Shown here: positions 43,261-52,213 of the stretch, piece after piece
Numbering within the stretch: the first letter of the stretch is position 1
Layout: each line of letters begins with the position of its first letter
DNA from: Paractinoplanes deccanensis
GTDB taxonomy: Bacteria > Actinomycetota > Actinomycetes > Mycobacteriales > Micromonosporaceae
Assembly: GCF_016862115.1 (NCBI RefSeq)
Contig: NZ_BOMI01000002.1
Coordinates: 124,001-188,000 of the forward strand
Reading direction: 5' to 3'
Length of the DNA: 64,000 nucleotides
Made by a program: the position numbers and the translations under genes
Notes under the pieces: generated by a model
Seen by the model: the letters and a program-made list of their open reading frames with translations, nothing else
Databases searched by the model: none
Told to the model about the DNA's origin: nothing

Positions 43261-43306
43261 ACCCACCAGGCCCACCCACCAGGCCCACCCACCAGGCCCA
43301 CCCACC
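43261..43306 (+). repeat. 13-bp tandem repeat, 3.5 copies
   Basis: ACCCACCAGGCCC is repeated three times without a mismatch (43261-43299) and then partially (ACCCACC). It begins 29 bases after the methyltransferase stop codon. Confidence 0.9.
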
Positions 43307-43450
43307 CGGGGGCCACCGCCCAGGCTAGGGGCTGTCAAGTGCGGCAGCCGACCTTATCCACAACCTCAGCTCAGCGGCTGGGGCTGTCCACAGGGGAACG
43401 GTTCTGCCTGACGGTGGCGGGTGGGTGGGTTGGACTTTCTCACGGTTGAC

Positions 43451-43526
43451 GGTGGAGGGCCGGGGGTGCGCACTCACGACTGAGGAGCACTTTTACGTCG
43501 AGAGTGCGCACCCCCGACCCTCCACC
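43451..43526. repeat. 25-bp inverted repeat with 26-base loop
   Basis: The arms at 43451-43475 and 43502-43526 pair at 24 of 25 positions (core CGGGGGTGCGCACTC / GAGTGCGCACCCCCG). The loop, ACGACTGAGGAGC then ACTTTTACGTCGA, is AT-richer. The size and symmetry resemble REP-type palindromes or an RNA hairpin; with no T-tract it is not a clear terminator. Confidence 0.85.
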
Positions 43527-43680
43527 TTGCCTGGTGTCCACTGACGGCCAGTCGGTGGTCCATCGCCGCTTTGTGGCTGGCCGGGCTGGGCGGTCCCCTT
43601 GCGGCCGTCGGGGTCGTTGTTCGCTGCCGCGCTGTGGCCGAGCCAGGGCAGATCGGTCACGCAGGCACGCTTCGTTGTTG

Positions 43681-43843
43681 GTCCATCGGCAATTCCAGGC
43701 CGGTTGCGCGGGTTTGTGGTTACTGGCGATTGGCTGAGCTGAGTGGTCTGGTCCGTCGGCAATTCCAGGCCGATTGCGCGGGTTGTTGGCTACTGGTGAT
43801 TGGCTGAGCTGAGTGGTCTGGTCCGTCGGCAATTCCAGGCCGG
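43681..43843 (+). repeat. 70-bp tandem repeat, 2.3 copies
   Basis: Units at 43681-43750 and 43751-43820 are identical at 64 of 70 positions; a third copy matches for the first 23 bases (GTCCGTCGGCAATTCCAGGC) and then diverges. Confidence 0.9.
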
Positions 43844-44104
43844 CGAGGCCGGCTGCCCGGAAACCCAGCTCGGGCGGTCGCCGGGACACGGTTTTGGCCA
43901 ACGCCCAGGAGACCCAGCTATGCCCGCCGAGAAGACTCGGCTCGGCCTGCCAGCAAACTCAGCTCAGCCCGTGAGTCGGCGCAGCTCGGTCCTCCGAGAA
44001 GCCCAGCTCAAACCGCGAGAAAGCTCGACCCCGCGAGAAAGCGCAGCTTGGTCCGCCGGCAAAGCCTGCTCAGCAAATGTGCCGGGTGCGCGGGCGGCAG
44101 CTGG

Positions 44105-44221
44105 AGGCGGCGGCCGGCAGGCGGGCGGCAGGCGGCCGGGCGGCAGACGGGCGGCAAGCAAGCAGGCGGCGGGCGGCAAGCGAGCGGGCGGCGGGCGGCG
44201 GGCGGCGGGCGGCGGGCGGCG
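44105..44221 (+). repeat. G/C-only GGGCGGC microsatellite
   Basis: About 115 bases composed of GGCGG, GGCAG and GGCAAGC units end in five perfect GGGCGGC heptamers (about 44186-44220), just after the 3' end of the zinc-ribbon gene on the opposite strand. Confidence 0.85.
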
Positions 44222-44226
44222 TCGTG

Positions 44227-44589
44227 CTACCTGGTGTAGTCGAAGAAGTCTGGGAAAGGGCGCTCGCGGCTGAGGTACGGGCTCCAGTCCGGCCATACGC
44301 GGCCGCCGCAGTGGGGGCAGAAGTTCAGGAGGTCGAGCCGCTGGTTTTCGGTGATTGCGGTCGTCAGGGCGGGCGTGTGGAGGTCGTCGTGCTTCTTTTT
44401 GATCACGCCGTCGGCGCGGCATCGGTCGCACATCAGGTGGAAGCCGTCGGCGTGGTGGCCGTGCAACGGGGTGAACTCGCGTCGCATGGCGAGGTTGATC
44501 TCGTCGGACTTACGGCTGTGATGGATGTTGTCGATGACGTGCCCGCCGACGTCGATGAGGACCGACGAGAGGATTTCGAAGATCGGCAT
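44227..44589 (-). CDS. small zinc-ribbon hypothetical protein
   Basis: A 120-residue protein with two CxxC pairs (Cys54/57 in MCDRC, Cys91/94 in FCPHCGG) that should bind one zinc ion. The N-terminal part (PIFEILSSVLIDVGGHVIDNIHH) is hydrophobic but not a clear membrane segment. AGGAG precedes ATG at 44589; the frame is open upstream without support. Function unknown; the ribbon suggests nucleic-acid or protein contact. Its 3' end abuts the GGGCGGC array. Confidence 0.75.
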   Translation of the reverse strand: MPIFEILSSVLIDVGGHVIDNIHHSRKSDEINLAMRREFTPLHGHHADGFHLMCDRCRADGVIKKKHDDLHTPALTTAITENQRLDLLNFCPHCGGRVWPDWSPYLSRERPFPDFFDYTR

Positions 44590-44734
44590 CGGGGTGCTCC
44601 TGAGGCGACAGCGGAGGTCTCGTGATGCGCTCACCCTAGGCAGATGACACGCCCTGCCGGGTGACGGGATTCTGTCAGGTCGCCGGGACATTCGGGGGAG
44701 CCGATCAAGGCAGGGGCGGTCGTAGCGTCGGCGG

Positions 44735-47404
44735 GTGTTTGTGCGGATGTTGGGTCCGTTCGACGTGGCCGGCGCGGGCGGACAGGTGAGCGCCGCCAGT
44801 CAGCGGACGGTGCTTGCCCTGCTCGCGCTGCATGCTGGGCGGCCGGTGGGAGTGGCCGCTCTCGTCGACGCGCTGTGGCCGGAGGGGCCGCCGCCGTCGG
44901 CGCGCAACAGTTTGCAGTCGCATGTGACTCGGCTTCGGGCGGTGCTCGGCGGGGCGGGGGTGATCCGCTTCGACCCGGCGGGGTATCGGCTGGCGGTGCC
45001 GCGCGACGCCGTGGACGTGCTGCTCTTCGAGGATCTGCTGCGGGACGACGCGTCGCTGGGGGCGGCCCTGGAGCTGTGGCGCGGGCCGGCGCTGCCGGAG
45101 TTCGACGGCGAGCCGTTCCGGGGTGTGGCGGAGCGGCTCGCCGGGTTGCGCAGGGAGGCGTTGGCGCGGCTGGTGTCCCGGGAGAGCGACCCTGATCTCG
45201 AGCGGCTGTGGGCGGCGACCGTGGAGGAGCCGTGCTGGGAGCGGGGCGCGCTGGTCCTGGCCGGGGCGCTGGCTCGCGCGGGGCGGCGCGGGGAGGCGAT
45301 CGAGGCGTTGCGGCGGCACGCCGACGCGGTGGTGGACGAGCTCGGGCTTGATCCTTCCGAGGCGGTACGGCGGTTGCAGATCTCGATCCTGCGGGGCGAG
45401 GAGGCGCCGGCCGCTCCGCGGGTGCCGGATGCGGCTCAGCGCGTACCGCTGCGGTTCTCGTCTTTTCTGGGGCGCGACGCCGAGCTGAAGGAGCTTGCCG
45501 ACCTGTTGCGGGGGCCGGCGCTGGTGACCGTGGCGGGGCCCGGCGGGGTGGGCAAGACGCGGCTGGTCGCCGAGACCGTGCGGGCGGGGTCGCGGGTCGC
45601 CTGGATCGACGCGGCCGACGTCTCCGAAGAGGACTTCCTGGCCGCGGTGGCGGTCGGGGTGGGTGCCCGGCTCGGGCCGGCGGACGATCCGATCGCGGCC
45701 ATCGGGGCGGCGGCGCGGGAGCATTCCGTGGTGGTGCTGGACAACTGCGAGCACGTGGTGGAACCGGCGGCCGCCGTGGTCGAGGCGATGCGCGGGACGC
45801 GGGTCGTGGTGACCAGTCAGGAGCGGCTGCGGGTCGACGGTGAACGCGTGCTCGACCTGGCGCCCTTGGACGATGCGGCGGCGGCGCGGCTGTTCGCGGA
45901 GCGGGCGGGTGTCGCGGCGGACGAGGACGTCGAGGAGATCGTGCGGCGGCTCGACCGGCTCCCCCTGGCGATCGAGCTCGCCGCGGTGCAGGCGGCGGCG
46001 CTCGGTGTGCGGGAGTTGCGGGCGCGGCTCGACGACCGGCTCGACCTGCTCGTGCGGGGGCGCCGGACGGCCGACGCGCGGCACCGGACCCTGCGTGCCG
46101 TGGTGGAGTGGTCTTTCGGGCTGCTCGACGACGCCGGCCGGGTCGTGATGCGACGGTTGTCGGTGTTCGCGGGGGCGTTCACGGTGGCGCAGGCCGAGGC
46201 CGTGGTCGCCGACCGCACGACCGCGCCGGTGGCCGCCTCGATCGCCGCGCTGGTGGACCGGTCGCTCGTGGTGCGGCACGGGCCGGGGCGGTTCCGGCTG
46301 CTCGAGACCGTGCGGGCGTACGCGGCGGAGCAGCTCGGCGACGACCGGCCGGCCACCGAGCGGCGGCACGCGACCGAGATGGCGGCGGCCGCTCGCCGGC
46401 TGGATCGCCGGTTGCGGGGGCAGGATCAGGCGGCGGCCGTACGCGAGATCGATGCGCTCCTGCCCGAGTTGCGGCTCGCCTTCGCGCGGGGTGACCGGCG
46501 CACCAGGGCCGAGCTGGCAGCGGCGATGTACCGGTACGGCTATCGGTGCCAGCAGTACGAGGTGCTGGCGTGGGGCCACGCGGCCGTGGAGTCCGGCATG
46601 TCCGATGCGCTCGCCGCCGCGGCCACGCACGCCTGGGGGCGCGGCAACCTGGCGGAAGCACAGGCGCTCGCCTCCCGGGTGGAGCCGCTGGGCGCGGCAG
46701 CGCACGAGGTGCTCGGCGACGTGGCGCTCGTGCAGTGCGACCCCGAGACGGCCCGGCGCCACTACCGGGCGATGGACGGCGAGCCCGTGCACCGGGTGTC
46801 CGGCCTGGTCGGCGAGGCGCTCGTCGCGGCCTGGTCCGGTGATGTCGCGGCCGCCGAGGCGCTGGCCACCGCCGCGCTCGACCTGGCCACGTCGACCGGC
46901 AACCCGAGCGCCCGCGCGGAGGCCCTCTACGGTCTCGGCGAGGCGCTCGGCGACACCGATCCGCCGCGCGCGCTCGACCTGCTCACCGAGGCCGCCGCGC
47001 TCGCGGCCACCGTGGACGATCGGCTCTTCCGGGGCGCGGCCGAGACCGCCGCGGTCGCCATCCGCAGCCGGCACGGTGACCCGGCCGCGGCGCTCGCCTC
47101 GTTCCGCGAGGTCCTGAACCTGTGGCGGGCCGTGGGCAACGACACTCTCCAGGCCGCCGCCCTGCGCAACCTGATCGTGCTGCTCGTGCGGGTGGGCGCC
47201 GACGAGACCGCCGTGCTGGTCGACGCCGCGTTGCCGCCCGCCGGCCTCTACCCCGCCGAGGCGGCGCGGCTCGACCGGGCGCGGGCGGCCGCGACGGAAC
47301 GCCTCGGCCCCGAGCGGGTCGCCGAGTTGCGCGGGCGGAAGGCGCACGTGCACGACGAAGCGTCACGAGCGATCGACGCAGCGCTGTCCCGGATGGCCGG
47401 ATAG
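44735..47404 (+). CDS. AfsR/SARP-type regulator with STAND ATPase and TPR domains
   Basis: An 889-residue regulator. Residues about 1-90 form an OmpR-type winged helix (LLALHAGRPVGVAALVDALWPEG; SHVTRLRAVLG). A bacterial transcriptional activator domain follows (about 95-230; ALELWRGPALPEF; AIEALRRHADAVVDELGLDPS). A STAND/NB-ARC ATPase (about 250-520) has Walker A VAGPGGVGKTRL and Walker B VVVLDNCEH. The C-terminal half is helical, with weak TPR character. Such proteins switch on secondary-metabolite or developmental genes; the target is unknown. GTG at 44735. No biosynthetic cluster is adjacent. Confidence 0.92.
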   Translation: MFVRMLGPFDVAGAGGQVSAASQRTVLALLALHAGRPVGVAALVDALWPEGPPPSARNSLQSHVTRLRAVLGGAGVIRFDPAGYRLAVPRDAVDVLLFEDLLRDDASLGAALELWRGPALPEFDGEPFRGVAERLAGLRREALARLVSRESDPDLERLWAATVEEPCWERGALVLAGALARAGRRGEAIEALRRHADAVVDELGLDPSEAVRRLQISILRGEEAPAAPRVPDAAQRVPLRFSSFLGRDAELKELADLLRGPALVTVAGPGGVGKTRLVAETVRAGSRVAWIDAADVSEEDFLAAVAVGVGARLGPADDPIAAIGAAAREHSVVVLDNCEHVVEPAAAVVEAMRGTRVVVTSQERLRVDGERVLDLAPLDDAAAARLFAERAGVAADEDVEEIVRRLDRLPLAIELAAVQAAALGVRELRARLDDRLDLLVRGRRTADARHRTLRAVVEWSFGLLDDAGRVVMRRLSVFAGAFTVAQAEAVVADRTTAPVAASIAALVDRSLVVRHGPGRFRLLETVRAYAAEQLGDDRPATERRHATEMAAAARRLDRRLRGQDQAAAVREIDALLPELRLAFARGDRRTRAELAAAMYRYGYRCQQYEVLAWGHAAVESGMSDALAAAATHAWGRGNLAEAQALASRVEPLGAAAHEVLGDVALVQCDPETARRHYRAMDGEPVHRVSGLVGEALVAAWSGDVAAAEALATAALDLATSTGNPSARAEALYGLGEALGDTDPPRALDLLTEAAALAATVDDRLFRGAAETAAVAIRSRHGDPAAALASFREVLNLWRAVGNDTLQAAALRNLIVLLVRVGADETAVLVDAALPPAGLYPAEAARLDRARAAATERLGPERVAELRGRKAHVHDEASRAIDAALSRMAG

Positions 47405-47481
47405 GTGGTATTTGGTCGCCGCCCGGTCACGATCCCCCGCCGGGCCGAGCCCACCGGGCGCGGCGTCGATACCGTTATCGC

Positions 47482-48081
47482 GTGTCTGAGATCCCGTGGT
47501 GGGGGCTGCCCCTCATCGCCGCAGTGTTCGCCCTGGCCGGGGCCGCGACCGTCCAGCTCGTGACCGCCCGCTCCGATCAGCTGCGCAGTCGCCGGCGGCG
47601 GACCCGGCGGTGGTACGAGGAGCGCAAGGCGGCGTACGTCGCGCTGCTCGCCGTCTTCGAGCGCGACACCTACCGGCTGCGCACCGCGTACGACGCCGGG
47701 ACCAAGCCCGCCTCCCCGCTCGCCTACGTCGACGAGGTGGGCCCGGCCCTCATGCAGGTGCGGCTGCTCGCCTCGGGACCGGTCCGCAGCGCGGCGCTCG
47801 CCGTACACCTGCTTTTGCAGCAATTGCACGGCGAGATGAATCCCGCGGGCGTGTCCGGCGTGCAGCCGCAGACCCACTTCCGCGAGCTGCTCACCCAGGT
47901 GCCGCTCGTCATGCAGCAGTTCGAGGAGGCGATCCGCGAGGAGCTGCGGATCGAGGCCACCCCGCCGTCCGAGGCCGAGTCGCTGAACGGCCGCGCGCGC
48001 TCGCTGCTGCGACGCCAACCACAACCGGCCCCACTGGAGGGTTCCGCCGATGTCCGGCAGGATCTGAGTCGTGACCGATAG
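47482..48081 (+). CDS. hypothetical protein with N-terminal membrane anchor
   Basis: A 199-residue protein: one membrane segment (residues about 5-27, WWGLPLIAAVFALAGAATVQLV), a basic stretch (RSRRRRTRRWYEERKAAYVALL), then a helical cytoplasmic domain (ALAVHLLLQQLHGEMN; MQQFEEAIREELRIE). GTG at 47482. The last 11 bases overlap the aldolase gene, so they are co-transcribed. This anchored-helix family is common in actinobacteria and of unknown function. Confidence 0.75.
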   Translation: MSEIPWWGLPLIAAVFALAGAATVQLVTARSDQLRSRRRRTRRWYEERKAAYVALLAVFERDTYRLRTAYDAGTKPASPLAYVDEVGPALMQVRLLASGPVRSAALAVHLLLQQLHGEMNPAGVSGVQPQTHFRELLTQVPLVMQQFEEAIREELRIEATPPSEAESLNGRARSLLRRQPQPAPLEGSADVRQDLSRDR

Positions 48082-48706
48082 GAGCGAAACCACCGCCGCC
48101 GTCATCCGCAGTGGGATCGTCGCGATCCTGCGCGCACCCACCGCCGACTACTTCTCCGCCGTCGCCGAGGTGCTGGTCGATTCCGGCATCACGGCCATGG
48201 AGGTCACGCTGACCTCCCGCGGCGCCGTCGAGGCCATCGCCGGCCTGCGGCGCCAGCTTCCCGCCTCGGTCGCGATCGGCGCGGGCACGGTGCTGACCGC
48301 CGACGACGCGAAGGCCGCCGTCGACGCCGGCGCGGAGTTCCTCGTCTCCCCCGTGATCGACGCCGGCCTCGTGGCCGCGTCCGAGGTGCCGTTCTACCCC
48401 GGCACGAGCACCCCCACCGAGATGTGGGCGGCCTACAGGGCCGGCGCCGAGCTGATCAAGCTGTTCCCCGCCGGCGGTCTCGGTCCGTCGTTCCTGCGCG
48501 ACGTCCGCGGCCCGCTGCCGCAGATCCCGGTCATGCCCACCGGCGGCATCAAGATCGAGGACATCGCCGACTGGCTGTTCGCCGGCGCCAAGGCGGTCGG
48601 CATCGGCTCGCCGCTGATCGGCGACGCGGCCGCCGGGGGCAACCTGCGCAATCTGGCCGCCCGCGCGCGGCACGCGGTCAGCGCGGTCGCCTTCGCCCGC
48701 TCATGA
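48071..48706 (+). CDS. eda: KDPG/KHG aldolase
   Basis: A 211-residue class I aldolase: GIVAILRAPTADYFSAVAEVL, Glu44 in AMEVTLTS, GAGTVLT and the Schiff-base Lys130 in ELIKLFPAGGLGPSFL, with MPTGGI. It splits 2-keto-3-deoxy-6-phosphogluconate to pyruvate and glyceraldehyde 3-phosphate (Entner-Doudoroff or hexuronate degradation). GTG at 48071 overlaps the upstream gene. The next gene, a PfkB-family kinase, overlaps in ATGA and would make the substrate. Confidence 0.93.
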   Translation: MTDRSETTAAVIRSGIVAILRAPTADYFSAVAEVLVDSGITAMEVTLTSRGAVEAIAGLRRQLPASVAIGAGTVLTADDAKAAVDAGAEFLVSPVIDAGLVAASEVPFYPGTSTPTEMWAAYRAGAELIKLFPAGGLGPSFLRDVRGPLPQIPVMPTGGIKIEDIADWLFAGAKAVGIGSPLIGDAAAGGNLRNLAARARHAVSAVAFARS

Positions 48707-49629
48707 CGGGCCTGTTCACCTTCGGTGAGACGATGGGCCTGGTCGCCGCCGACGGCATCGGCCCTTTGCCGTACGCGAGAAGCTTCTCGTTCGGCATCGG
48801 CGGCGCGGAGAGCAACGTGGCGGTCGGCGTCGCCCGGCTCGGCGGCGAGGCCACGTGGCTCGGCCGGGTCGGCCCCGACGCGACGGGCGCGCTGATCGCC
48901 GAGCGGCTGGGCGCCGCCGGGGTGCGCACGCTCGCGATCACCGACGACTCGTTCACCGGCCTGATGGTGCGCCACCGCAGGTCGGCGCAGTTCGCCCAGG
49001 TCGACTACCACCGTGCCGGCAGCGCCGGGTCGCGGCTGTCACCCGCCGACGTGCCGAGCGCCGAGCTGAGCGCCTCCGGCGTCGTGCACGTCACCGGCAT
49101 CACGCCGGCCCTGAGCGAGACGGCCCGCGCGGCCGTCTTCCAGTCGATCGAGACGGCCCGGGCGGCGGGCGTGCCGGTGTCGGTCGACGTCAACTACCGC
49201 TCCAAGCTGTGGAGCCGCTTCGACGCCGCGCCCGTGCTGCGCGACCTGGTCTCGCGCGCCGACGTGGTCTTCGCCTCGCCCGAGGAGGCGGAGCTGTTCG
49301 TCGACCCGCAGGACGTGCCGGCCGCCCTCGCCAAGCTGGGCCCGGCCGAGGTGATCGTCAAGGACGGCGCCCGCGGCTGCACGGCGCTGATCGACGGCGA
49401 GCGGCATGCGCTGCCGGTCCTGCCGGTCACCGTGATCGACCCGGTCGGCGCGGGCGACGCGTTCGTGGCCGGCTACCTGGCCGACCGGCTGGCCGGCGCG
49501 CCGCCCGCCGACCGGCTGGCCACCGCGATCGCCGCCGGCGCGTTCGCCGTCACGGTGCCCGGCGACTGCGAGGGCGCGCCGACGCGGGCCGAGCTGGCCG
49601 CGCTCAAGGGCGACGACGTACGCCGCTGA
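48703..49629 (+). CDS. kdgK: PfkB-family sugar kinase, probably 2-keto-3-deoxygluconate kinase
   Basis: A 308-residue kinase: GGAESNVAVGVARLGGEATWLGRVG near the N-terminus and the catalytic PVGAGDAFVAGYLADRL (Asp base) near residue 250, with VDVNYRSKLW typical of KDG kinases. Coupling to the KDPG aldolase strongly supports the substrate call. Together they feed deoxygluconate into central metabolism. ATG at 48703. Confidence 0.88.
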   Translation: MTGLFTFGETMGLVAADGIGPLPYARSFSFGIGGAESNVAVGVARLGGEATWLGRVGPDATGALIAERLGAAGVRTLAITDDSFTGLMVRHRRSAQFAQVDYHRAGSAGSRLSPADVPSAELSASGVVHVTGITPALSETARAAVFQSIETARAAGVPVSVDVNYRSKLWSRFDAAPVLRDLVSRADVVFASPEEAELFVDPQDVPAALAKLGPAEVIVKDGARGCTALIDGERHALPVLPVTVIDPVGAGDAFVAGYLADRLAGAPPADRLATAIAAGAFAVTVPGDCEGAPTRAELAALKGDDVRR

Positions 49630-49649
49630 AAAACGGGTACACCACCGGC

Positions 49650-49769
49650 ATGCGCATCGGAAACACGGAGGTCCGGTTCCTCGGCGGCCCGCTCGGCTGC
49701 CTCGGCATGATCCTCTTCTCGGTCCTGGCGTCGGTGGTGCTGACGATCCTGCTCAACGTGCTGCTCTAG
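49650..49769 (+). CDS. 39-residue single-pass membrane protein
   Basis: A 39-residue protein: MRIGNTEVRFLGGPLGCLG followed by the membrane helix MILFSVLASVVLTILLNVLL. Similar tiny proteins with the FLGGPLGCLG start occur widely in actinobacteria. No strong ribosome site is visible; the kinase stop is 20 bases upstream. Function unknown. Confidence 0.6.
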   Translation: MRIGNTEVRFLGGPLGCLGMILFSVLASVVLTILLNVLL

Positions 49770-49773
49770 GCGG

Positions 49774-52047
49774 CTACGCCGTGGCCACCTTCTGCGGGCT
49801 GATCCAGTGGGTCAGGTTCTCGGGGCGGTCCGCCTTGCCGTAATACCAGCCCTGGATCAGGTCGCAGCCCTGGCCGTGCAGCCAGTCGCGCTGGTCCTGC
49901 GTCTCGACGCCCTCGGCGACCACGCGGTGGCCCATGGCGTGGGTCATGGCGAGGACGGCACGCACGATCGGCTCGTCCGGGCCGTCGGCGCCGATCCGCG
50001 AGATGAACGAGCGGTCGATCTTCACGATGCCGACCGGGAGCCGGTGCAGGTAGCTGAGCGACGAATAGCCCGTGCCGAAGTCGTCGATGCAGAGGGTCAC
50101 GCCCAGCGCATCCAGGGCGTTGAGGGTGATCAGCGCGGTCTCGATGTCCGCCATGACGCCGGACTCGGTGATCTCGAGCCACAGGCAGGACGGGTCCAGG
50201 CCGGTGTCGCGCAGCAGCTGGTCGACGATGGTGACCAGGTTGCCGTCGCGCAGCTGGCGGACCGCGACGTTGACCGAGACGTGCAGCGGGCGGGCGCCGG
50301 GGCCGCGCTCGGCACGCCACTCCAGCAGCTGCCGCACCGACTCGCGGAGCAGCCAGGCGCCCATCTCCACGATCATGCCGGTCTCCTCGGCGATCGGGAT
50401 GAACTCGTCGGGGCGCACGAAGCCCAGCTCGGCGGAGTTCCAGCGCATCAGCGCCTCGAAGCCGTCGAGCTCGCCGGTGCGCACGTCGACGATCGGCTGG
50501 AAGTGGACGGCGAGCTCGCCACGACGGGCGGCGCCGCGCAGCGCCTGCTCCAGCTTGACCCGGTCGCGGATCTGCTCGCGCAGCGACGTGTCGAAGAGCG
50601 CCACGGCGTTGCGGCCGGAGCCCTTGGCCTTGTACATCGCGGTGTCCGCGTCGCGGATCAATTCCAGGGCGTGGGCTCCGCCGTACGACTTGGCCACGCC
50701 GATCGACGCCGAGAGCGTCACGTCGCCGACCGAGAGGCGGAACGGGCGGGCCAGCTCGACCAGCAGGCGCTCGGCGAGCGAGTCGGCCAGGCGCAGGTGG
50801 GACGGGCTGGCCAGGGCGACCACGAACTCGTCGCCGCCGATGCGGGCCACGATGTCCTGGGTGCGGACCTGGCCGCCGAGCCGGGCGGCCACCTCGCAGA
50901 GCAGCTCGTCGCCGACCCGGTGCCCCCAGTGATCGTTGATCATCTTGAAGCGGTCGAGGTCGATGAAGAGCAGGCTGATCTCCAGCCCCTCCTCCTCGGC
51001 GCGGCCGGCCCAGCCCGCCACGGTCTCGGCCAGCAGCTCGCGGTTGGGCAGGTCGGTGAGGGCGTCATGGGTGGCGCGGCGGCGGCTGGCCCGCTCGGCG
51101 CGCACGCGCGAGTTGTTGGAGCGCACCACGCGCACGAGCACCGCCACGACGACGAGCGCGCAGAGCAGGGCGCGGACGAGGTTGTTGCCGAGGCTGCCCA
51201 GCGGCATGAGGGTCGCGACCACCGTCGGCACGACCATCACGGTGGCGATCACGGCGAGCCGCACCCGGCCGAGGTCGCGCACCACGATGTTCTGGGGCTG
51301 GGTCAGCGTGCGCATGGAGGGGTGCACCGCGGCGGCGGGAAGCGCCACGAACATCACGGCGAAGAGCACGTCCACCACGTGCTGTGAAACCGAGATCATC
51401 TCGGCGTCGCGGAGCGTGAAGAGCAGGTCGCCGACGAACATGGCGGTGGACGCGACCACGAGCAGCCAGAGCGCCGGCTGGCGGGCGCCGCCGGCGAGCA
51501 GCAGCTGGGCGACCAGGACCAGCAGCACCACGTCGATGATCGGGAAGAACGCGTCGAGCACCCGCATGACCGTCATGCCGGAGTCGTCGATCGCGGGCGC
51601 GATAACGAATGTCCAGGTCAGGAACGCGCCGGCGAGGCCGACCAGCAGCGCGTCGATCCGGGCCGGGTCGTCCTCGGCGGCCCGCCGGCGGCGCAGCATG
51701 CCGCTGTAGGCCCAGCCGAGGTAGAGGTACGCCGGCACGACGAACGCGTTGGGGATGAGCGCCATCGTGGTGGGCGGCGTGGCCATCGTGCTCGGCACCA
51801 GCGCCCGGATGACGGTGGCGATGACGAACAGGTACGCCGCGTAGCGGATGTGGCGCCACGGAGCGCGCTGGTCCTCGTCGGCGAGCAGGCGCTTCGGGCC
51901 GACGGCGAGGGCCGTCACGCCGAGCACCATGATCAGGACCATGGCCGCGCTCCGAGACCAGGCCAGGCCGGCGGCCAGGAGCACCAGCAGCGGAATGCAG
52001 AGCGCCAGGTGCAGGCGTGCGGCGCCGGTGCCGAGCGACTTGGTCAT
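49774..52047 (-). CDS. membrane GGDEF-EAL protein (cyclic-di-GMP turnover)
   Basis: A 757-residue protein. About ten membrane segments fill residues 10-310. The GGDEF domain (about 325-485) has the intact IGGDEF active site and an upstream RTQD inhibitory site. The EAL domain (about 500-750) has EALMRW, VNVAVRQL, EITES, IDDFGTGYSSL, KIDRSF and EGVET, so both synthesis and breakdown of cyclic di-GMP look possible. In sporulating actinobacteria this signal controls development. ATG at 52047; the frame is open upstream without support. It diverges from the amidase gene. Confidence 0.92.
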   Translation of the reverse strand: MTKSLGTGAARLHLALCIPLLVLLAAGLAWSRSAAMVLIMVLGVTALAVGPKRLLADEDQRAPWRHIRYAAYLFVIATVIRALVPSTMATPPTTMALIPNAFVVPAYLYLGWAYSGMLRRRRAAEDDPARIDALLVGLAGAFLTWTFVIAPAIDDSGMTVMRVLDAFFPIIDVVLLVLVAQLLLAGGARQPALWLLVVASTAMFVGDLLFTLRDAEMISVSQHVVDVLFAVMFVALPAAAVHPSMRTLTQPQNIVVRDLGRVRLAVIATVMVVPTVVATLMPLGSLGNNLVRALLCALVVVAVLVRVVRSNNSRVRAERASRRRATHDALTDLPNRELLAETVAGWAGRAEEEGLEISLLFIDLDRFKMINDHWGHRVGDELLCEVAARLGGQVRTQDIVARIGGDEFVVALASPSHLRLADSLAERLLVELARPFRLSVGDVTLSASIGVAKSYGGAHALELIRDADTAMYKAKGSGRNAVALFDTSLREQIRDRVKLEQALRGAARRGELAVHFQPIVDVRTGELDGFEALMRWNSAELGFVRPDEFIPIAEETGMIVEMGAWLLRESVRQLLEWRAERGPGARPLHVSVNVAVRQLRDGNLVTIVDQLLRDTGLDPSCLWLEITESGVMADIETALITLNALDALGVTLCIDDFGTGYSSLSYLHRLPVGIVKIDRSFISRIGADGPDEPIVRAVLAMTHAMGHRVVAEGVETQDQRDWLHGQGCDLIQGWYYGKADRPENLTHWISPQKVATA

Positions 52048-52213
52048 GGTTGTGCCATCGGCAGCGGAAGCCAGGTCTTGATGGGGTGTGACACGCCGAC
52101 CTTTCGGACAATAGCCGCCGACGGCAGGGGGATTTGACCGACTTTTCCGGACGAACGCCGCAGCGAGCGGCAAGGTGTCTCGTGGCCGATGAACCAGCAC
52201 CACAGGGGGACAT

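Larger units (their letters stand above)
43232..44226. other. 1-kb repeat-rich region without a convincing gene
   Basis: Frames here lack the third-position bias, ribosome sites and protein motifs of the neighbours. It holds 13-bp and 70-bp tandem repeats, a 25-bp inverted repeat, two DnaA-box-like nonamers, degenerate repeats containing CCCAGCTC or GCGAGAAAGC (about 43860-44070) and a GGGCGGC array, each listed or discussed separately. Composition is less uniform than elsewhere. Confidence 0.7.

Noticed and set aside
43354..43392. Replication origin
   Set aside because: Only two DnaA-like boxes, no dnaA, dnaN or AT-rich unwinding region.
43261..43843. CRISPR array
   Set aside because: Repeats are directly adjacent without unique spacers and no cas genes are present.
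43440..43901. Possible gene in the repeat island (153-residue minus-strand frame)
   Set aside because: It crosses the inverted and tandem repeats, has no third-position bias or ribosome site, and its repeats are at the DNA level.
44705..47353. Very long open frame antisense to the AfsR-type gene
   Set aside because: It is an Arg/Pro/His-rich shadow caused by high GC; the plus strand has all the domain motifs. The same applies to long antisense frames over the subtilisin, GGDEF-EAL and other genes.
44735..49629. Secondary-metabolite cluster next to the AfsR-type regulator
   Set aside because: Neighbours are a hypothetical protein and sugar-acid catabolism genes; no synthase or tailoring set.
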